A DNA stretch of 64,000 nucleotides, taken from the NCBI RefSeq assembly GCF_003121405.1, contig NZ_QBUY01000047.1:1-64000 (forward strand). The letters run 5' to 3'. A program made the position numbers and the translations under genes. Below are positions 17,834 to 25,799 of the stretch, piece by piece. Positions within the stretch are counted from its first letter, which is position 1. Every line of letters begins with the position of its first letter. Under the pieces are notes generated by a model, which had not been told where the DNA came from, searched no databases, and saw only the letters and a list, made by a program, of their open reading frames with translations. The DNA is from Paraburkholderia sp. C35. Lineage in GTDB: Bacteria > Pseudomonadota > Gammaproteobacteria > Burkholderiales > Burkholderiaceae.

Positions 17834-18037
17834 TCACAGCTTGTCGTATTTGAAGCGCATGGCGGTGCCTTCGCGCTCGATGCGCGTCCACACAGCGCGC
17901 TTCTCCTCATCGGTGAGAAATACCCAGTTCGACACTTCCCCCGCCGTACGGCCACAGCCTTTGCAGACTTCGTCGAACAGCGTCGAGCAGACGCCAATGC
18001 AGGGGCTATCAGGGAGATCGTGCAGATTCGATGACAT
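17834..18037 (-). CDS. DUF1289 domain protein, small Cys-rich
   Basis: A 67-residue protein of the DUF1289 family (PF06945). Four cysteines are arranged as C13IGVC17 and C25KGC28, a pattern suggesting a metal or iron-sulphur site. It is followed by the family motif RTAGEVSNWVFLTDEEKRAVW. The function of the family is unknown. The gene is convergent with ompW and 100 bases downstream of the pldA stop on the same strand, so it could be read with pldA or from its own promoter. Confidence 0.9.
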   Translation of the reverse strand: MSSNLHDLPDSPCIGVCSTLFDEVCKGCGRTAGEVSNWVFLTDEEKRAVWTRIEREGTAMRFKYDKL

Positions 18038-18137
18038 CGAGTTACCTTGAACGGGAATGCATGCGGTTCGCTATGGTAAACCAAAAGCGAAATCGGCTTC
18101 CGGCACCCATTTCACGTGCAATGTCATGCATTGCAGT

Positions 18138-19499
18138 TCATCGCGCGATGCTGTAGCCGATGCGTGCCATCCAGTGTTGTCGCTGGTTATAGTCGATCAG
18201 ATCCTCGCCATAGCCATTGAAGTAACCGATCCACAGGTAGCCGCCCCATGCGCTGCTGCCGAGCAGCCGGGCGAGTGGGTAAGTCAGTTGCGTATCGACG
18301 CTGCCATACCAGTGCTTCGTGCCTTTGCGCAGGGTCGTCGCCAGTTGCCAGCCGTCCGGGCTGCCGTACTTGATCAGCAGATCGACGTAGCCGCGGTAAT
18401 CGGCAATGTCCGGGTTGTCGCTCGTGCCGAGGTAGTAGTAGAGCTTCGGCGAGATCTCAAGATGCGTCGCGTTGAGATCGCCGAACTCAAAGGTCGGGCG
18501 CACGAACACCGTGTTGAGGCTGCGCGAATCGCTGCCTGCCAGACCATTCGATTCATGCCCGACGCCCGCGGCGATGCCCATGCGCGTGAACCAGTCCGAG
18601 CGCAGCCCCGTGTCCGGGATGTAGTAGAAAAGTTGTGGCATGTAACTGGTGTCGCGGAACGGGCGCGACTCGGCAGACAGATCCCAGATCGACATCTGCG
18701 TGTACGCGAAATACAGGTTGTCGAGAAAGCCCTTTGAACGCAGGTCGTCGGGCAGCAGCAACCGGTATTTGAAGCTGAGCTGCAGGCGCGCGTTGGTGTC
18801 ACCGTTCTTGCCGATGGCGAAGTACATCGGCTCGTAGTAAGAGATGCGCGATAGTGCAGCACGTCCGGCGCTCATCAGTGCATCGGCGGCAGGCGAGGCG
18901 ACTTCCGTGCTCGAAGCGGGGGTGACGGCTGCCGCTGCGCTCGCAGGTTGTGCCGGTGTGACCGCCTGCATTTCAGTGCGCTCGGCTTGCACGATCTGTT
19001 CTTGGCGGGGACCGCGATTGATCGCGACGAGTGCCGGTGACGCATCGAAGCCGACGGGATCGATACGTATCTCACCGCGCGCCCACGCCGGCCACGGCGC
19101 CGAGTAGTGCACCTTGCGGAACTGGCCCACCGACAGATGCAGTGCATCGGGCACATCGGCTTCGCGAACGAGATCGAGTGGTTGCGGCGCGATGTCGCCG
19201 TTCGTGAGGGTGACGCGGATTGTGGGCGGCAGCGTAAGGTCGAGTGGCGCGTTGTCGTCGGCGGAGTAGAGCAGCGTGATGGTCAGCGGCTCGTTGAACG
19301 CGGCTTCGCGCAACGGCGCGAGCATCGACGTCGTGGCCTGTGCGCAAGGCGCGGCGAGGCCGAGCAGAGCGCCCAGCCATAAGACGCTGAAGAAGCGGAC
19401 GTAATGGGAAAGGGCGTTGGAGCGAAGGAGCCGCGATGGCGGGTAAGCGGGCGGCCGATGGGCAGGAGCAATGCGGCAAGACAAGGTGTTCACTCGCAT
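18138..19499 (-). CDS. pldA: Outer membrane phospholipase A with extended N-terminus
   Basis: The C-terminal half of this 453-residue protein is outer membrane phospholipase A (PF02253), which hydrolyses phospholipids in the outer leaflet of the outer membrane. The catalytic set is intact: His315, Ser317 (GVGHESNG) and Asn329, with the same spacing as the E. coli His142-Ser144-Asn156. The family opening YYEPMYFAIGKNGDTNARLQ starts at 221. The roughly 165 residues between the signal region and the barrel are an added periplasmic-looking domain plus an Ala/Pro-rich linker (181-205). E. coli PldA is about 289 residues. The hydrophobic signal lies at 35-52, so the true start may be downstream of 19499. 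Confidence 0.88.
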   Translation of the reverse strand: MRVNTLSCRIAPAHRPPAYPPSRLLRSNALSHYVRFFSVLWLGALLGLAAPCAQATTSMLAPLREAAFNEPLTITLLYSADDNAPLDLTLPPTIRVTLTNGDIAPQPLDLVREADVPDALHLSVGQFRKVHYSAPWPAWARGEIRIDPVGFDASPALVAINRGPRQEQIVQAERTEMQAVTPAQPASAAAAVTPASSTEVASPAADALMSAGRAALSRISYYEPMYFAIGKNGDTNARLQLSFKYRLLLPDDLRSKGFLDNLYFAYTQMSIWDLSAESRPFRDTSYMPQLFYYIPDTGLRSDWFTRMGIAAGVGHESNGLAGSDSRSLNTVFVRPTFEFGDLNATHLEISPKLYYYLGTSDNPDIADYRGYVDLLIKYGSPDGWQLATTLRKGTKHWYGSVDTQLTYPLARLLGSSAWGGYLWIGYFNGYGEDLIDYNQRQHWMARIGYSIAR

Positions 19500-19688
19500 G
19501 AGCAGTCGTCCATTGTTATTGCATGTCGGTGGCGACGGAACCTGCGGCGCGCTTCCTGTGCATTACATTGCATTGCACTTCGCTGCACGCAGGTAACACG
19601 AAGGTCACGATCCGTCATTGTAAAAGACGACTTACAAAGCGCAAGCTCGCATACAGCGGCACTTCAATGCATTTGCCAATACCAGCAT

Positions 19689-20984
19689 TTACCCCGTTGC
19701 CGTTTCCCAGATCAGCGCACCGTTCAGTGCGATGATGGCGCCGGCACACATCCATGCAAGGACGAGTGGTACGCCGCGCAAACGCCAGCCGTGCATCAGC
19801 CGGATGTCCGATGCGAAACGGATCAACGGCACCACGGCCAGCGGCAACTGGAGACTCAGCACCACCTGGCTGGCCACGAGAAGTTGCGCCGATCCATGCG
19901 GCCCGAACAGGCCCACGGCAACAAGCGCCGGGCCGATGGCGAGCGCCCGGGTGAGCAGTGCGCGTTGCCAGCGCGGCAGCCGGATCCGCAGGAAGCCTTC
20001 CATCACTGCCTGCCCCGCGAGCGTGCCCGTCACGGTTGCGCTCAGGCCGCATGCGAGCAGGGCTGCCGCAAACAGGATAGCGGCCCAGTGCGAGCCGACG
20101 ATCGGGGCGATCAGCCGGTGCGCATCGGCGAGATCGGTGACAGTGCGATGGCCGCTCGCGTAAAAGACGGCCGCCGACACGATGAGCAACGCCGCATTGA
20201 TCACGAAAGCCAGTGAAAGCGCGCTGAAGGTGCCGAAGTTGACGCCGCGCAACGCGGCGGCGATGTCGGCGTCGCTGCATGAAAGTGCATGCGTTTTGAC
20301 GAGTGCGGAGTGCAGATACAGGTTGTGCGGCATCACGGTCGCGCCGAGAATGCCCGCCGCCAGCCACACCATCCCCGCGTTGCGCAGGAGCTCGGCGCTG
20401 GGCGCCGCGCCCGTCAGTGCAGCACGCCAGTCGGGCCGCGCGAGTACCAGTTCGATCACGAAGCACAAGCCGACGAACAGGATGAGGGCGACCACGGCGG
20501 TCTCGAGCGTGCGCTGTCCATGGTGTTGCAGGGCGAGCATCGCGAAGGTGCCGACCGCCGACATCAGCACGCCCGCCGTCAGCGATACGCCGAACAGCAG
20601 TTGCAGTGCGACGGCGCTGCCGACCACCTCGGCAACGTCGCAGGCGATGATCGCGATTTCGCTCGTCATCCACAGGAACAGTGTCACGCGCGGGCCGGTC
20701 CGCTCGCGGCACAACTGCGCGAGATCGCGTCCCGTCACCACGCCGAGACGGGACGATAGCCACTGCAGCAGCATTGCCATCAGGCTCGACGCAATGACGA
20801 CGCTCAGCAGCGCATAGCCGTAGCTCGCGCCGCCCGCGAGCGCAGTCGCCCAGTTGCCGGGATCCATGTAGCCGACGGCGATCAGCGCGCCCGCGCCAAG
20901 GAACCGGAGCCGACCGGCCGGGCGTGCAGGTCCTGCGCCGGGGCGGCGGCGGGACGGATCCAGTGCGAACGGGTTCGTATTCAT
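19689..20984 (-). CDS. mntH: Nramp family divalent metal transporter (MntH-like)
   Basis: A 431-residue, eleven-span membrane protein of the Nramp family that co-transports protons with Mn(II) or Fe(II). The two metal-binding motifs are intact: DPGN at 41-44 in GYMDPGNWATAL and MPH at 218-220 in GATVMPHNLYLHS. The consensus transport loop (GTLAGQAVMEGFL) is recognisable near 310-322. The start ATG at 20984 leads a short cytoplasmic tail rich in Arg and Pro. It is monocistronic. The upstream region contains a candidate operator (21091-21122). Metal preference cannot be told from sequence. Confidence 0.93.
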   Translation of the reverse strand: MNTNPFALDPSRRRPGAGPARPAGRLRFLGAGALIAVGYMDPGNWATALAGGASYGYALLSVVIASSLMAMLLQWLSSRLGVVTGRDLAQLCRERTGPRVTLFLWMTSEIAIIACDVAEVVGSAVALQLLFGVSLTAGVLMSAVGTFAMLALQHHGQRTLETAVVALILFVGLCFVIELVLARPDWRAALTGAAPSAELLRNAGMVWLAAGILGATVMPHNLYLHSALVKTHALSCSDADIAAALRGVNFGTFSALSLAFVINAALLIVSAAVFYASGHRTVTDLADAHRLIAPIVGSHWAAILFAAALLACGLSATVTGTLAGQAVMEGFLRIRLPRWQRALLTRALAIGPALVAVGLFGPHGSAQLLVASQVVLSLQLPLAVVPLIRFASDIRLMHGWRLRGVPLVLAWMCAGAIIALNGALIWETATG

Positions 20985-21590
20985 TGCAACGCTGTGGCGG
21001 AAGTCCCGGTTTGCGGGGCAAGCGGCATGCCATGCATTCCAGTGCCTTGCAATGTCTTGCAGAGCGTCACGCCTTCACCCCTGTCGATACCACTATATGG
21101 GCTAATTTGACAGTCTATAGTGAGGGTGGCACACGTGTATCGGGCGGGATGCAGTCCGCTTCCGTGGATCTGCACCGTGCGATGCCTTTCCCTACAGGAA
21201 AGGAGGTTTTTTTCGGGTGGACAGGACGCGATAACCCGATAAAATTGCGGCCAATTTTGCAGCGGCCCCGTGCATTTGCGTGCACCCAAGCTGCCGCGCC
21301 GCCGAATCAAACTGCAGTTGCCAGGCTAGACGCCAGACGGAAATCGCCCGGATCCTTGCAATCGCAAGCAGGCGGAAAGCGGACAGCAGGCCGATGCAAT
21401 GCGGATGGAAGGCAGGTCCAGCCCATAGAAGGCCACGCGCTGTACCCTTTGCGCGACATCCGGCGGTTTATTTTGAATCAGGCACCGATTGATGGTAGTT
21501 TTCGGTTTTTTCAAGGGTAGCCACTGGCAGCACGCAGCGGCTTGAAGCGGGGTAAGCGACCGGTTCACACCGGTCCGAACGGAGAACGGA
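20985..21590. promoter_or_regulatory. 606-base divergent region between mntH and the polyamine importer
   Basis: No gene is convincing. Two inverted repeats stand out: CACTATA (21091-21097) with TATAGTG (21116-21122), 18 bases apart and about 107 bases before mntH; and AAAATTG-CGGC-CAATTTT at 21241-21258. A small hairpin GACCGG/CCGGTC at 21558-21575 lies just before the potF ribosome site. I looked for a manganese riboswitch and could not recognise one. Confidence 0.45.
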
Positions 21591-22691
21591 ATGAAGAAAC
21601 GGGTGGTGGGCCAACTGGCTGCGCTGGTACTGTGCGCGACGCCTTTCCTGTCGGCGGCGGCAAAAGATACACAACTGAATGTGTACAACTGGTCGGACTA
21701 CATCGCCAAAGACACGATTCCGAACTTCACCAAGCAGACGGGCGTCCAGGTCAAGTACGACAACTACGATAGCGACGACACGCTGCAGGCCAAGCTGCTG
21801 ACGGGTAATTCGGGCTACGACATCGTCGTGCCGACCAGCAACTACGCGGGCAAGCAGATCGCAGCGGGCATCTTCGCGCCGCTCGACAAATCGAAGATCC
21901 CGAACCTCAAGTACCTCGACCCGTCGCTGATGGCGCTCGTCGCGGGCGCGGACCCGGACAACAAGTTTTCGGTGCCCTGGGCATACGGCACGACGGGCCT
22001 CGGCTACAACGTGACGAAGGCGCAGCAGATTCTCGGCAAGGGCGTCGCGCTCGACAACTGGGACATCCTCTTCAAGCCGGAAAACATCTCGAAGCTGAAG
22101 GCGTGCGGCGTCTCCGTGCTCGACGCGCCGGACCAGATGTTCGCGGCTGCGCTGCACTACATCGGCAAGGATCCGATGAGCACGAACCCGGCCGACTATC
22201 GCGAAGCGCTCGCGATGATGAAGAAGATCCGTCCGTACATCACGCAGTTCAACTCGTCGGGCTATATCAACGATCTGGTCGGCGGCGACATCTGCTTCGC
22301 GTACGGCTGGTCGGGCGACGTCGTGATCGCCAAGCATCGTGCGGCCGAAGCGAAGAAGCCGTACAAGGTCGATTACTACATTCCGAAGGGCGGCGCGCCC
22401 GTGTGGTTCGACGTGATGGCGATTCCGAAGGACGCGAAGAACAAGGAAGCCGCGATGGAGTGGATCAACTACATCGAGACGCCGCAGGTTCACGCAGCCA
22501 TTACCAACGCTGTGTACTACCCGAGCGCGAATGCGGAAGCGCGCAAGTATGTGGACAAGGATGTCGCGAACGATCCCGCTGTGTACCCGCCGGCGGATGT
22601 CGTCAAGACGCTGTTCCTGCTCAAGCCGCTGCCGCCTGAAATCCAGCGTCTGCAGACGCGGCTGTGGACCGAGTTCAAGTCCGGCCGCTAA
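21591..22691 (+). CDS. potF: Polyamine-binding periplasmic protein (PotF-like)
   Basis: A 366-residue substrate-binding protein of the PotD/PotF family. A signal peptide covers about residues 1-23 (LSAAA-KD). Mature blocks are typical: LNVYNWSDYIAKDTIPNF, YDNYDSDDTLQAKLLTGNSGYDIVVPT, VPWAYGTTGLGYN and AYGWSGDV. Family members bind putrescine, spermidine or related amines in the periplasm; which one is not decided by what I can see. The ATG follows CGGAGAACGGA. It is first in a four-gene importer operon, separated from the next gene by a hairpin that may lower downstream expression. Confidence 0.92.
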   Translation: MKKRVVGQLAALVLCATPFLSAAAKDTQLNVYNWSDYIAKDTIPNFTKQTGVQVKYDNYDSDDTLQAKLLTGNSGYDIVVPTSNYAGKQIAAGIFAPLDKSKIPNLKYLDPSLMALVAGADPDNKFSVPWAYGTTGLGYNVTKAQQILGKGVALDNWDILFKPENISKLKACGVSVLDAPDQMFAAALHYIGKDPMSTNPADYREALAMMKKIRPYITQFNSSGYINDLVGGDICFAYGWSGDVVIAKHRAAEAKKPYKVDYYIPKGGAPVWFDVMAIPKDAKNKEAAMEWINYIETPQVHAAITNAVYYPSANAEARKYVDKDVANDPAVYPPADVVKTLFLLKPLPPEIQRLQTRLWTEFKSGR

Positions 22692-22733
22692 GCGGACCTG
22701 AACCACACGGTTGTGCAGGAAAGCATCATCATG

Positions 22734-22761
22734 AAGCCCTCGGCACCGTGCCGGGGGCTTT
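22734..22761 (+). terminator. Intra-operon hairpin between potF and potG (possible attenuator)
   Basis: AAGCCC.CGGCA (22734-22745) pairs with TGCCG.GGGCTT (22749-22760) around CCG, with one T-G wobble. It is followed by only a short T-containing stretch. The position after the binding-protein gene suits partial termination, so that potF is made in excess. Confidence 0.65.
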
Positions 22762-22794
22762 GTTCGTCAAATGCAGGGAGAGAAGCAGCAGATC

Positions 22795-23958
22795 ATGAGT
22801 GGCCAGTCGAACGTGCTGGCAGGGGCCGGCGTGTCGTCCTCGGGCAATTCCGCCTTTGCGCAGGATGCAGCGGAAAACTTTGTGCAGATCGTCGACGTCG
22901 TGAAGAAGTTCGGCGAGACGGTCGCCGTCAAGGGCGTCAACCTGTCGGTGAAAAAGGGCGAACTGTTCGCGCTGCTCGGCAGTTCCGGTTGTGGCAAGTC
23001 CACGCTGTTGCGCATGCTTGCAGGGCTGGAAACGGTCACGTCGGGCAAGATCCTGATCGACGGCGAAGACCTTGCACAGATGCCGCCGTACAAGCGTCCT
23101 GTGAACATGATGTTCCAGTCGTACGCGCTCTTTCCGCATATGACGGTCGAATCGAATGTTGCGTTCGGCCTCAAGCAGGAAGGCGTGCCCAAGGCCGAGT
23201 TGCAGGAGCGCGTGCAGTCCGCGCTCGAACTCGTACAGATGGGCCGCTTCGCAAAGCGCAAGCCGCATCAGCTGTCGGGCGGGCAGCAGCAGCGCGTCGC
23301 GCTCGCGCGTTCGCTCGTCAAGCGTCCGAAACTGCTGCTGCTCGACGAGCCGATGTCGGCACTCGACAAGCAGATCCGTCAGCGCACGCAGATCGAACTC
23401 GTCAACATTCTCGACAAGGTCGGCGTGACCTGCATCATGGTCACGCACGATCAGGAAGAAGCGATGACGATGGCGAGCCGCCTCGCCGTGATGAGCGAAG
23501 GCGAGATCGTGCAGCTCGGCACGCCGAACGAAGTCTACGAATATCCGAACAGCCGCTTCTCGGCGGAGTTCATCGGTTCGACCAATCTGTTCGACGGCAA
23601 GGTCGTCGAGGACGAGCCGGATCACGTGTACATCGAAACGCCTGATCTGCCTGTGCGCCTGTACGTGAACCACGGCATCACAGGGCCGCTTGGCATGCCC
23701 GTGACGATCTCGGTGCGCCCCGAGCGTATCGCGCTCACACGCAAGCCGCCTGAGGGCACGTTCAACTGGGGCAAGGGCACCGTCACCAACATTGCATACA
23801 TGGGCGGCTACTCGCTGTATCACGTGAAGCTCGACGCGGGCAAGACGGTGATCGCGAATGTGTCGAGCCTCGCGTTGTCGGAAATCGAAACGCCGACGTG
23901 GGGCGACGAGGTGTATGTGCGCTGGAGCGCGTCGGCAGGCGTGGTGCTGACATCATGA
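22795..23958 (+). CDS. potG: Polyamine ABC transporter ATP-binding protein (PotG-like)
   Basis: A 387-residue ATPase. Walker A GSSGCGKST is at 62-70, Q-loop in MMFQSYALFPHMTV, signature LSGGQQQRVALARS, Walker B LLLLDEPMSALD, and H-loop VTHDQEEA. The C-terminal TOBE domain (about 300-387) is the regulatory part seen in PotA/PotG. The start is uncertain: ATG at 22795 gives a good family length and a GGAGAG at moderate distance, while ATG at 22771 has no site. The stop overlaps the next start (ATGA), a sign of translational coupling. Confidence 0.92.
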   Translation: MSGQSNVLAGAGVSSSGNSAFAQDAAENFVQIVDVVKKFGETVAVKGVNLSVKKGELFALLGSSGCGKSTLLRMLAGLETVTSGKILIDGEDLAQMPPYKRPVNMMFQSYALFPHMTVESNVAFGLKQEGVPKAELQERVQSALELVQMGRFAKRKPHQLSGGQQQRVALARSLVKRPKLLLLDEPMSALDKQIRQRTQIELVNILDKVGVTCIMVTHDQEEAMTMASRLAVMSEGEIVQLGTPNEVYEYPNSRFSAEFIGSTNLFDGKVVEDEPDHVYIETPDLPVRLYVNHGITGPLGMPVTISVRPERIALTRKPPEGTFNWGKGTVTNIAYMGGYSLYHVKLDAGKTVIANVSSLALSEIETPTWGDEVYVRWSASAGVVLTS

Positions 23959-24884
23959 AACGCGCGCTGCATTCCTTCATGACGTGGCCCGTGCGCCGCT
24001 TCAATCTGACGGGCAGCACGGCCGTGGTGGCGGGGCCGTTCATCTGGCTGCTGCTGTTCTTCCTCGTGCCGTTCCTGCTGGTCGTGAAGATCAGCTTCGC
24101 GGATCTGCAGCTCGGCATTCCACCGTACACGGAACTGACGTCGATTAAGGACGGCGTGGTTCACATCGCGCTCGACCTGTCGCACTACGCGTTCCTTCTG
24201 CAGGACAGCCTGTACTTCGCGACCTACGTGAACTCGGTGATCGTGGCGGGCATCTCGACGCTGCTGTGTCTGCTGCTCGGTTATCCGATGGCGTATTACA
24301 TCGCGCGCTCGAACCCGGCCACGCGCAACATCCTGATGATGGCCGTGATGCTGCCGTTCTGGACGTCGTTCCTGATCCGCGTGTACGCGTGGATCGGCAT
24401 CCTGAAGAACAACGGGCTGCTGAACAACTTCCTGATGTCTATCGGGCTGATTCATTCGCCTATCGAGCTGTATCACACCAACACGGCGGTCTATATCGGC
24501 ATGGTCTATTCGTACCTGCCGTTCCTCGTGATGCCGCTCTATGCGCACCTCGTGAAGATGGATCTGACGCTGCTGGAAGCCGCGTACGACCTCGGCGCGA
24601 AGCCGTGGAAAGCGTTCTGGCAGATCACGCTGCCGCTGTCGAAGAACGGCATCATCGCGGGCTGTCTGCTGGTGTTCATCCCGGCGGTGGGCGAGTACGT
24701 GATTCCTGAACTGCTCGGCGGCGCGAACACGCTGATGATCGGCCGCGTGATGTGGAATGAGTTCTTCGATAACGCCGACTGGCCGATGGCCTCCGCCGTC
24801 ACCTGCGCAATGGTGCTGTTGCTGCTCGTGCCGATGGCGCTGTTCCAGTACTCGCAGGCGAAGGCACTGGAGGAGCGCCGCTGA
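23955..24884 (+). CDS. potH: Polyamine ABC transporter permease (PotH-like)
   Basis: A 309-residue integral membrane permease with six predicted spans. The cytoplasmic EAA loop that contacts the ATPase is present as LLEAAYDLGAKPWKAFWQITLPLS (about 207-230). It has the usual PotH-type ending RVMWNEFFDNADWPMASAVTCAMV. The start overlaps the potG stop by 4 bases, and its own stop overlaps the potI start by 1 base, so the four genes are tightly coupled. It forms the membrane channel with PotI. Confidence 0.92.
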   Translation: MKRALHSFMTWPVRRFNLTGSTAVVAGPFIWLLLFFLVPFLLVVKISFADLQLGIPPYTELTSIKDGVVHIALDLSHYAFLLQDSLYFATYVNSVIVAGISTLLCLLLGYPMAYYIARSNPATRNILMMAVMLPFWTSFLIRVYAWIGILKNNGLLNNFLMSIGLIHSPIELYHTNTAVYIGMVYSYLPFLVMPLYAHLVKMDLTLLEAAYDLGAKPWKAFWQITLPLSKNGIIAGCLLVFIPAVGEYVIPELLGGANTLMIGRVMWNEFFDNADWPMASAVTCAMVLLLLVPMALFQYSQAKALEERR

Positions 24885-25702
24885 TGAAACCGAATCGTAT
24901 CTTGCAGTTCATCGCACTCGCGATCGGCTTCGCGTTCCTCTATGTGCCGATCATCAGCCTGATCGTGTATTCGTTCAACGAGTCGCAACTCGTTACGGTC
25001 TGGACGCGCTTCTCGACGCGCTGGTACGCCGCGCTGCTGCAGGATGATGAACTGATCAATGCCGCGTGGCTGTCGCTGCGCGTGGGGCTGCTGACGGCGT
25101 TCGCATCGGTGATCATCGGCACGTGGGCGGGCTTCGTGCTCGCGCGCATGGGGCGCTTTCGCGGCTTCACGCTGTACACGGGGATGATCAACGCGCCGCT
25201 CGTGATTCCCGAAGTGATCCAGGGCATTTCGCTGCTGCTGCTATTCATCGAAATGGGCAAGTGGCTCGGCTGGCCGGCAGGGCGCGGCATCTTCACGATC
25301 TGGATCGGTCACGTGATGCTGTGTATTTCCTATGTCGCGATTATTGTGCAGTCGCGTGTGCGCGACCTGCACCCGTCGCTCGAGGAAGCTGCACTGGATC
25401 TTGGCGCGACGCCGCTGCGTGTATTTTTCTTCATCACGCTGCCGCTGATCTCGCAGGCACTTGTCGCAGGCTGGCTGCTGTCGTTCACGCTGTCGATCGA
25501 CGATCTGGTGCTGTCCGCGTTCCTGTCCGGACCCGGCTCGACCACGTTGCCGCTGGTGGTGTTTTCGCGCGTGCGCCTGGGTCTGAATCCGGAGATGAAT
25601 GCACTGGCGACGCTGTTCATCGCGGTCGTGACGGTGGGCGTGGTCGTGGCTAACCACTTCATGCAGCGCGCCGAGAAGCGGCGCCTCGCGATGGCAATCT
25701 AG
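24884..25702 (+). CDS. potI: Polyamine ABC transporter permease (PotI-like)
   Basis: A 272-residue permease with six spans. Its EAA motif is LEEAALDLGATPLRVFFFITLPLI (about 166-189). The family-typical region SFNESQLVTVWTRFSTRWYAALLQDD follows the first span. It is the last gene of the operon; an imperfect GC hairpin (25726-25766, arms CTTTGCCGG/CCGGCAAAG) follows and may stop transcription although it lacks a T run. Confidence 0.92.
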   Translation: MKPNRILQFIALAIGFAFLYVPIISLIVYSFNESQLVTVWTRFSTRWYAALLQDDELINAAWLSLRVGLLTAFASVIIGTWAGFVLARMGRFRGFTLYTGMINAPLVIPEVIQGISLLLLFIEMGKWLGWPAGRGIFTIWIGHVMLCISYVAIIVQSRVRDLHPSLEEAALDLGATPLRVFFFITLPLISQALVAGWLLSFTLSIDDLVLSAFLSGPGSTTLPLVVFSRVRLGLNPEMNALATLFIAVVTVGVVVANHFMQRAEKRRLAMAI

Positions 25703-25725
25703 TTCAGGCTGTCTCGCTTCAATTC

Positions 25726-25766
25726 CTTTGCCGGTGCCTGTTTCGTGCATGCGGGTGCCGGCAAAG
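25726..25766. terminator. Hairpin between potI and the chemoreceptor gene
   Basis: CTTTGCCGG (25726-25734) pairs with CCGGCAAAG (25758-25766), with a long loop of 23 bases. No T run follows, so stopping efficiency is uncertain. Confidence 0.45.
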
Positions 25767-25799
25767 CGACTCACCCGACGCAACGCGTCATGCCGTTGC

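Noticed and set aside
20985..21590. Possible manganese (yybP-ykoY) riboswitch or other RNA switch in front of mntH or potF
   Set aside because: I could not find the conserved loops of any known class; only short inverted repeats are visible.
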